From Salinicola endophyticus (GTDB lineage: Bacteria; Pseudomonadota; Gammaproteobacteria; Pseudomonadales; Halomonadaceae): a stretch of 64,000 nt of DNA. Positions 59,851 to 64,000 of the stretch are shown one piece after another. The stretch covers positions 4,092,001 to 4,156,000 of the forward strand of contig NZ_CP159578.1 of assembly GCF_040536835.1 (NCBI RefSeq). Direction: 5' to 3'. Every line of letters begins with the position of its first letter. Position 1 is the stretch's first letter. The position numbers and the translations under genes are program-made. The notes beneath the pieces were generated by a model that was not told the DNA's origin, made no database searches, and saw only the letters and a program-made list of their open reading frames with translations.

Positions 59851-61080
59851 TCAAGAAGGGGAACGGTCGTGTCGGGTGGCGGCCAGACCCGCGCGGCCGC
59901 GCAGCGCGACGCCACCCCAGCCAAGGGCGTAGAGCGCCGCGAGCGCGGCGAGCAGCAGAATGGCGTGTGTCAGATCGCCGCCGATATCCGCCGCGAGGCC
60001 CACCACCAGCGGGCTGACGAACTGGCCGATGTACAAACAGCCGGTGAACAGGCCCATCCCTCGGCCGCGGGTCCTGGGTGTCAGGGCGCTCATCACCGGC
60101 GCCATGGCGTTGGGCACCAGCATGCCGGCGCCGATCCCGTGGAGAGTCACTGCCAGCAGCACGCCCTTGTAGTCGGGCGCCTCGGCGAGTATCCATAGCC
60201 CGGCGGCGAGCAGCAGCAACAGCAGCCCATTGCAGCCGTGCAGCCCCAACGCCCGCCGCGCCCAGGGCCAGAGTAGTGCCCCCAGCAGCGAGGCGAGCAG
60301 CGCCCAGCCCGCGCACAGCCCGATCAGGGTGCTGGATGTCACGCCCAGGCCGACCAGGATCGCCGGCGTCTGGATGGTGACGACGAAGCACAGCACCATG
60401 CCCAAGCCGATCAGCACGCAGCCGGCCACCAGCGCGGCCACGTCCACCCGGCCCTCGCCCGGCGCCTGGTCGGGCGCCTGCTGACGCGCGAGGGAGGGCT
60501 CCCACAGCACGCGCAGCATGAACGGCACCAGCAGCAGTGGCAGCAGATAGAGATAGAAGGGGGTTCGCCAGGAGGTTTCGCCGAGCATGCCACCCAGGGC
60601 GAAGAAGATCGCCCCGACCAGCCCGATGGTTATCACCTGGCCATTGACGTAGCGCAGGCGCTGCTCGCCGCGCCAGTAGTCGGCGATCAGGGTCGAACAG
60701 CCGGTCATGACCATGGCCTCGGCCACGCCGAACGCCAGCCGCACGGCGACCACGCCCATCAGCGCTTCGAGCTGCGCCGGCAGCGCGCCCAGAATGGCGT
60801 AGAGCAGGGTCGCGACCACCAGCATTGGCTTGCGCCCGACACGATCCGCCAGCCAGCCGGCCACCGGCGCGAACAATGCGATCGCCAGCGCCGGCCCGGT
60901 GATGGCCAGCGGCACCCAGAGCTCGGCATGAGGATGGGTAGGCGCGAATTCCGCCATCATCTTGGGCAGCACCGGCGCCACCATCACCGAACCGACGATG
61001 GTCAAACTGCTGCCCAGGAGCAATACCGCCCCTTCGCGCGCCCCGGGCTGACGCCTGCCCATTGGCGCCACGCCGCTCAT
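59851..61080 (-). CDS. MFS transporter
   Basis: 409 aa, twelve TM helices. The motif-A-like loop is 'GWLADRVGRKPMLVVATLLY'. 'LRYVNGQVITIGLVGAIFFA' and 'LTPRTRGRGMGLFTGCLYIG' follow. The start ATG (61080) overlaps the stop of a short leader ORF (ATGA). The frame is open farther to a GTG at 61146, with no ribosome-binding site. Likely imports the amidase substrate or exports product; the AraC gene upstream may control it. Confidence 0.85.
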   Translation of the reverse strand: MSGVAPMGRRQPGAREGAVLLLGSSLTIVGSVMVAPVLPKMMAEFAPTHPHAELWVPLAITGPALAIALFAPVAGWLADRVGRKPMLVVATLLYAILGALPAQLEALMGVVAVRLAFGVAEAMVMTGCSTLIADYWRGEQRLRYVNGQVITIGLVGAIFFALGGMLGETSWRTPFYLYLLPLLLVPFMLRVLWEPSLARQQAPDQAPGEGRVDVAALVAGCVLIGLGMVLCFVVTIQTPAILVGLGVTSSTLIGLCAGWALLASLLGALLWPWARRALGLHGCNGLLLLLLAAGLWILAEAPDYKGVLLAVTLHGIGAGMLVPNAMAPVMSALTPRTRGRGMGLFTGCLYIGQFVSPLVVGLAADIGGDLTHAILLLAALAALYALGWGGVALRGRAGLAATRHDRSPS

Positions 61081-61139
61081 ACGGCCATCCGCTGGGTAGC
61101 GCCGGCCACGGCCGGCAGCACACGGACACGCTGGTGCAT
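61077..61139 (-). CDS. 20-aa leader ORF coupled to the MFS transporter
   Basis: ATG at 61139 after a GAGGTG box. The product is MHQRVRVLPAVAGATQRMAV and its TGA overlaps the transporter ATG. The transporter itself lacks a good ribosome-binding site, so coupling through this ORF is plausible. Confidence 0.4.
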   Translation of the reverse strand: MHQRVRVLPAVAGATQRMAV

Positions 61140-61285
61140 GGGGCACCTCGATCGTTGTGATTATTGATCAAGAGCCTAAGCGTGAGCCGAGAGCGGGCGT
61201 TATCCCGAATCGGCACTATCGGCGGGTAGCAGGGAGTGGGCAGAACGAAGTGGATGGGACGCAGACACCTGGGCCGCACTCGCGC

Positions 61286-62218
61286 TCAGGCCCGCCGCCA
61301 GGTCTCGGAGGGATATTCACCGAACAGTTGGTGATAGTTCGCCGCAAAGTGGCTGAGATGATTGAACCCCATCTCCTGGGCCACGTCGCCCACCGTGGCG
61401 CCCCTGGCCGCGGCGCTCGCCAGCTTGCGGCGCACGGCGTTGAGCCGCAGGCTGCGCAGAAACGCCACTGGCGGCATGCCCACCTCCCGCTGGAAGCTGT
61501 CCTGCAGCGTGCGTCGGCTGACGTGCAGCCGCTCACACAGCTCCAGCACGCTGGGGGGCCGCGCCGGCTCGGCCAGCACCAGCGCCTGGCTCTGTCTGAC
61601 GAGATAGGCACTCACGCCGACACCGCGCCGCGGCGTGTTGCCGCCGACCTCGAGCCACAGATCGAGCAGCAGGGTCATCAGGGTCTCTTCCAGGCTACGT
61701 TCGCGCAGGCCATCGTCATCGCCACGCCGCCGGCCAAGGCCGCCGACGTGGCGGAAGATCGCCAGCCTGATCGCCTCGAGCCGCGCCAGGGGCACCTCCA
61801 GCGCCGGCAGCGCGGTGAGGCGCGCCACCCCGGCCGCGCCCAGCTCGATCTCGGCCAGGCGCCGCAGCCGCTCGAGATCGACACAGAACGACAGCAGCGC
61901 CATGCCGGCCGGGGCATGCAGCAGGAACTCGCCGCCGCCGCGCAGCATCAGCAGGCGCGGAGATGCCACCTTGCCCCGCGGATCATCCACGGTCGGGGCA
62001 GTGGCCAAGGACACACAGAAGCGATCAGCGGGCGCCTTGCCGTACTGGACGACGCGCTTGTCGAACACTTCGTGAATGATCTGGAAGCGCTCGCCCGACA
62101 GCAGCAGCAGTTCACTGCTGAGACACCCGGGTCCGAGCTGCGCATAGACCTGCTGCCAGCCGGCGATCGCTGCCGCGTGCTGCTGGGAGTCGCGGAAGCC
62201 ACGCACGTGGTATCGCAT
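61286..62218 (-). CDS. AraC-family transcriptional regulator
   Basis: 310 aa. The C-terminal double HTH is 'PSVLELCERLHVSRRTLQDS' 'FQREVGMPPVAFLRSLRLNA' and 'GATVGDVAQEMGFNHLSHFA' 'ANYHQLFGEYPSETWR'. 'FNHLSHFAANYHQLFGEYPS' is the usual second-HTH/AraC motif. The N-terminal ~200 residues resemble the EutR-like/AraC-binding-2 domain ('QYGKAPADRFCVSLATAP'). It probably controls the MFS-amidase operon on the same strand downstream. Confidence 0.9.
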   Translation of the reverse strand: MRYHVRGFRDSQQHAAAIAGWQQVYAQLGPGCLSSELLLLSGERFQIIHEVFDKRVVQYGKAPADRFCVSLATAPTVDDPRGKVASPRLLMLRGGGEFLLHAPAGMALLSFCVDLERLRRLAEIELGAAGVARLTALPALEVPLARLEAIRLAIFRHVGGLGRRRGDDDGLRERSLEETLMTLLLDLWLEVGGNTPRRGVGVSAYLVRQSQALVLAEPARPPSVLELCERLHVSRRTLQDSFQREVGMPPVAFLRSLRLNAVRRKLASAAARGATVGDVAQEMGFNHLSHFAANYHQLFGEYPSETWRRA

Positions 62219-62330
62219 CCTCTCCCCCTCGAGAGTCGCGCGCCGAAATCCGCCGTCAGGCGCGCCGTCGCGCTAAGACTAGAGCGATCCGCGGCCGGCA
62301 CGCAACGGCCAGCGCATCGTGGCCCGCCTC

Positions 62331-62360
62331 GGCTCATACCGGCCCATACCGGCCCATACC
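62331..62360. repeat. three 10-bp tandem repeats GGCYCATACC
   Basis: GGCTCATACC, GGCCCATACC and GGCCCATACC stand head to tail between the AraC gene and the CynX-type transporter. One helical turn per unit would put protein-binding sites on one DNA face. Function unknown. Confidence 0.65.
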
Positions 62361-62492
62361 GGCTCGCGCAGGCGCGACCATACAGCCCGCATCCGGTACT
62401 GTGCCTTGCGCTCGGCGCGGCCAGCCACCATCCTTCGCCACGTCTCGGCGGCGCCAGGGGTGCCGCCTTCGCGATGCTCAAGGATGATTCCC

Positions 62493-63680
62493 GTGTCCCG
62501 TTCCACTCTGCCCCACCGGGGCCTGCTCACTCTCGTTGCGCTGCTGCTGGTGGCGCTCAATCTGCGTCCGGCGCTCACCAGCGTCTCGCCGGTGCTCGGC
62601 AGTATCGCCGAGGCGCTGTCACTCTCGCCCAGCGTGCAGGGCATCCTGACCACGCTGCCGGTGCTGTTCCTGGGGCTGGCCGCGCCGCTGGCGCCACGTC
62701 TGGTACGTCGCCTGGGGCCGGAGCGCAGCGTGTTCCTGGCGCTGTTGGTGCTAGGGGTGGCGCTGGCGCTACGCCCCTACGTCGGCGCCCTGGGGCTGCT
62801 GCTGGGCTCCGCCCTGGCCGGCGGCTGCATCGGCGTGATCGGGGTGCTGCTGCCGGGTATCGTCAAGCGCGACTTCCCCGAGCGGGTCAGCATCATGACC
62901 GGGCTCTACACCGTGGCGCTCAACCTCGGCGCCTCGGCGGCGGCCGGCACCACCGAGCCGCTGCGCCAGGCGCTGGGGGCGGACTGGCAAGGCGCGCTGG
63001 CGTTCTGGCTGCTGCCCGCGGTGCTCGCCGCGCTGCTGTGGCTGCCGCAACTGCGCGGCAGCGCGGCTACCCGGGTGGCGGCCCGCACCGGAGCGCGCCT
63101 GCGCCACGACCCGCTGGCATGGCAGGTGTCGCTGTTCATGGGGCTGCAGTCGTCGCTCGCCTATACCGTCTTCGGCTGGCTGCCGACGCTGTTGCAGGAT
63201 CGCGGCCTGGCGCCGGTAACCGCGGGGCTGGCGCTGTCGGTGTCGATTCTGTTGCAGGTGACCACGGCGCTGGCAGCGCCGTGGATCGGCAGCCGCATGA
63301 AAGATCAGCGTGCGGTGCTGGTGGCGGTGATGGGGCTGACGCTCACTGGCCTGATGGGCTGCCTGTATGCGCCCATCGGTGGCATCTGGCTGTGGGTGGT
63401 GATCCTCGGGCTGGGTCAGGGCGGCACCTTCAGCATGGCGCTGACCCTGCTGGCGCTGCGCGCACCGGATGCGCTGACTGCGGCCAGCCTCTCCGCCATG
63501 GCCCAGGGCATCGGCTACACCCTGGCGGCGCTGGGGCCGCTGCTAGTGGGCTTGCTGCACGACTGGAGCGGCGGCTGGAACGCGGTCGGCGGGCTGCTGG
63601 TGGCCATTGCGCTGGGCGCCATGGTCGCGGCCCTGGGCGCCGGCCGCGACCGGCAGGTGGCCTCGGTTCAGGGCGGCTGA
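62493..63680 (+). CDS. MFS transporter of the CynX/NimT group
   Basis: 395 aa, twelve TM helices. 'LLTLVALLLVALNLRPALTS' 'VSPVLGSIAEALSLSPSVQG' is the CynX/NimT N-terminus. 'SLAYTVFGWLPTLLQDRGLA' and 'GQGGTFSMALTLLALRAPDA' are the matching second-half motifs. CynX in E. coli is linked to cyanate; other members pump 2-nitroimidazole or export metabolites. The start is taken as GTG 62493, nine bases after AAGGA, rather than ATG 62484, which overlaps that box. Confidence 0.85.
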   Translation: MSRSTLPHRGLLTLVALLLVALNLRPALTSVSPVLGSIAEALSLSPSVQGILTTLPVLFLGLAAPLAPRLVRRLGPERSVFLALLVLGVALALRPYVGALGLLLGSALAGGCIGVIGVLLPGIVKRDFPERVSIMTGLYTVALNLGASAAAGTTEPLRQALGADWQGALAFWLLPAVLAALLWLPQLRGSAATRVAARTGARLRHDPLAWQVSLFMGLQSSLAYTVFGWLPTLLQDRGLAPVTAGLALSVSILLQVTTALAAPWIGSRMKDQRAVLVAVMGLTLTGLMGCLYAPIGGIWLWVVILGLGQGGTFSMALTLLALRAPDALTAASLSAMAQGIGYTLAALGPLLVGLLHDWSGGWNAVGGLLVAIALGAMVAALGAGRDRQVASVQGG

Positions 63681-63714
63681 GCCCCGACCCGGCACATCAG
63701 ATCATGGCCCCGGC

Positions 63715-63972
63715 TCAGGCCGGGGCCAGGCGCTCGGCGCCCCAGCTACGCCGCAGGTAGCCCATCACTTCGCCCAGCTCGTCGGCGGAGACATGCGCCG
63801 GGGCGCCCTCCTCCTGTGGGTCGAGGTGGAAGATATAGAGCCGCGAGGCGAACTGGGCGAACGGCAGCGAGGCCTCGCCGAAGCGCTCGCCATTGCCATC
63901 GGTACTGACCTCCACGCCGTCGCCCCAGTCCTGGCCGCTGTCGTTGTTGGGGTTGAAGAAGTAGACCCGCAT
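63715..63972 (-). CDS. small hypothetical protein
   Basis: 85 aa: 'MRVYFFNPNNDSGQDWGDGV' 'EVSTDGNGERFGEASLPFAQ', ending in a short helix 'SADELGEVMGYLRRSWGAER'. It is acidic and soluble, with no catalytic motif. I do not recognise a family. The ATG follows GAAGG, and only 28 bases remain to the window edge, so an upstream extension cannot be excluded. Confidence 0.65.
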   Translation of the reverse strand: MRVYFFNPNNDSGQDWGDGVEVSTDGNGERFGEASLPFAQFASRLYIFHLDPQEEGAPAHVSADELGEVMGYLRRSWGAERLAPA

Positions 63973-64000
63973 GCCTTCGTCGGGGCCGAGCGCAGCCCGC

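Overview
The window is a stretch of high-GC chromosome, roughly two thirds G+C by eye apart from one AT-rich island. It looks like a gammaproteobacterium of the Halomonadaceae type (Halomonas, Salinicola or Chromohalobacter-like). The core genes support this: crc sits next to divergent pyrE, rph next to divergent yicC, and rep, trmL and poxB are of gammaproteobacterial type. I cannot fix the genus from sequence alone.

Left part (1-22 kb): the end of a GntR/FadR-type regulator precedes ltnD and otnI (tetronate catabolism), then a CvfB-like RNA-binding protein and a small secreted protein. A divergent CI/Cro-like repressor pair follows with matching palindromic operators, one of them upstream of an unknown gene. 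Next come an Asp/Glu racemase, a CadR-like/CDF metal-efflux pair, and a low-GC island holding a lone OLD-family nuclease beside tRNA-Arg(CCG). The rest is core: a chemoreceptor, rep, an acetyltransferase, trmL, a YfaZ-type outer-membrane protein, pyrE, crc, poxB, rph and yicC. A ~130-bp inverted-repeat element occurs twice (2351 and 15995).

Centre (22.4-48.5 kb): a complete-looking non-flagellar type III secretion system (T3SS) core with rhizobial (Rhc) gene content and order. Left block: small candidate needle protein, sctD, unknown, TPR protein, sctV, a secretin, and CpaD-like and TadD-like lipoproteins. Right block: a separate secretin N-domain gene (RhcC1/NolW-like), a second small protein, then sctI-J-K-L-N-O-Q-R-S-T and sctU. 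Many genes overlap by ATGA and are probably translationally coupled. The secretin, its CpaD-like partner and the TadD-like lipoprotein look like a borrowed Tad-pilus outer-membrane module. Two giant related proteins (1523 and 1187 aa), resembling NolX/HrpF translocon proteins in their C-terminal halves, lie at the two ends of the locus and carry different N-terminal repeats. SctU lacks the NPTH self-cleavage motif. No gatekeeper (SctW), ruler (SctP), SctE/B translocator pair or dedicated regulator is recognised.

Right part (48.5-64 kb): a LysR regulator with a divergent EamA exporter, and a sulfide-detoxification operon (persulfide dioxygenase-like, SQR, SulP, two YeeE/YedE half-transporters) behind a palindromic operator. 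Then aspA, a Phd/VapC-type toxin-antitoxin pair, an amidase with an MFS transporter and an AraC regulator, a CynX-type MFS transporter and a small unknown protein at the edge.
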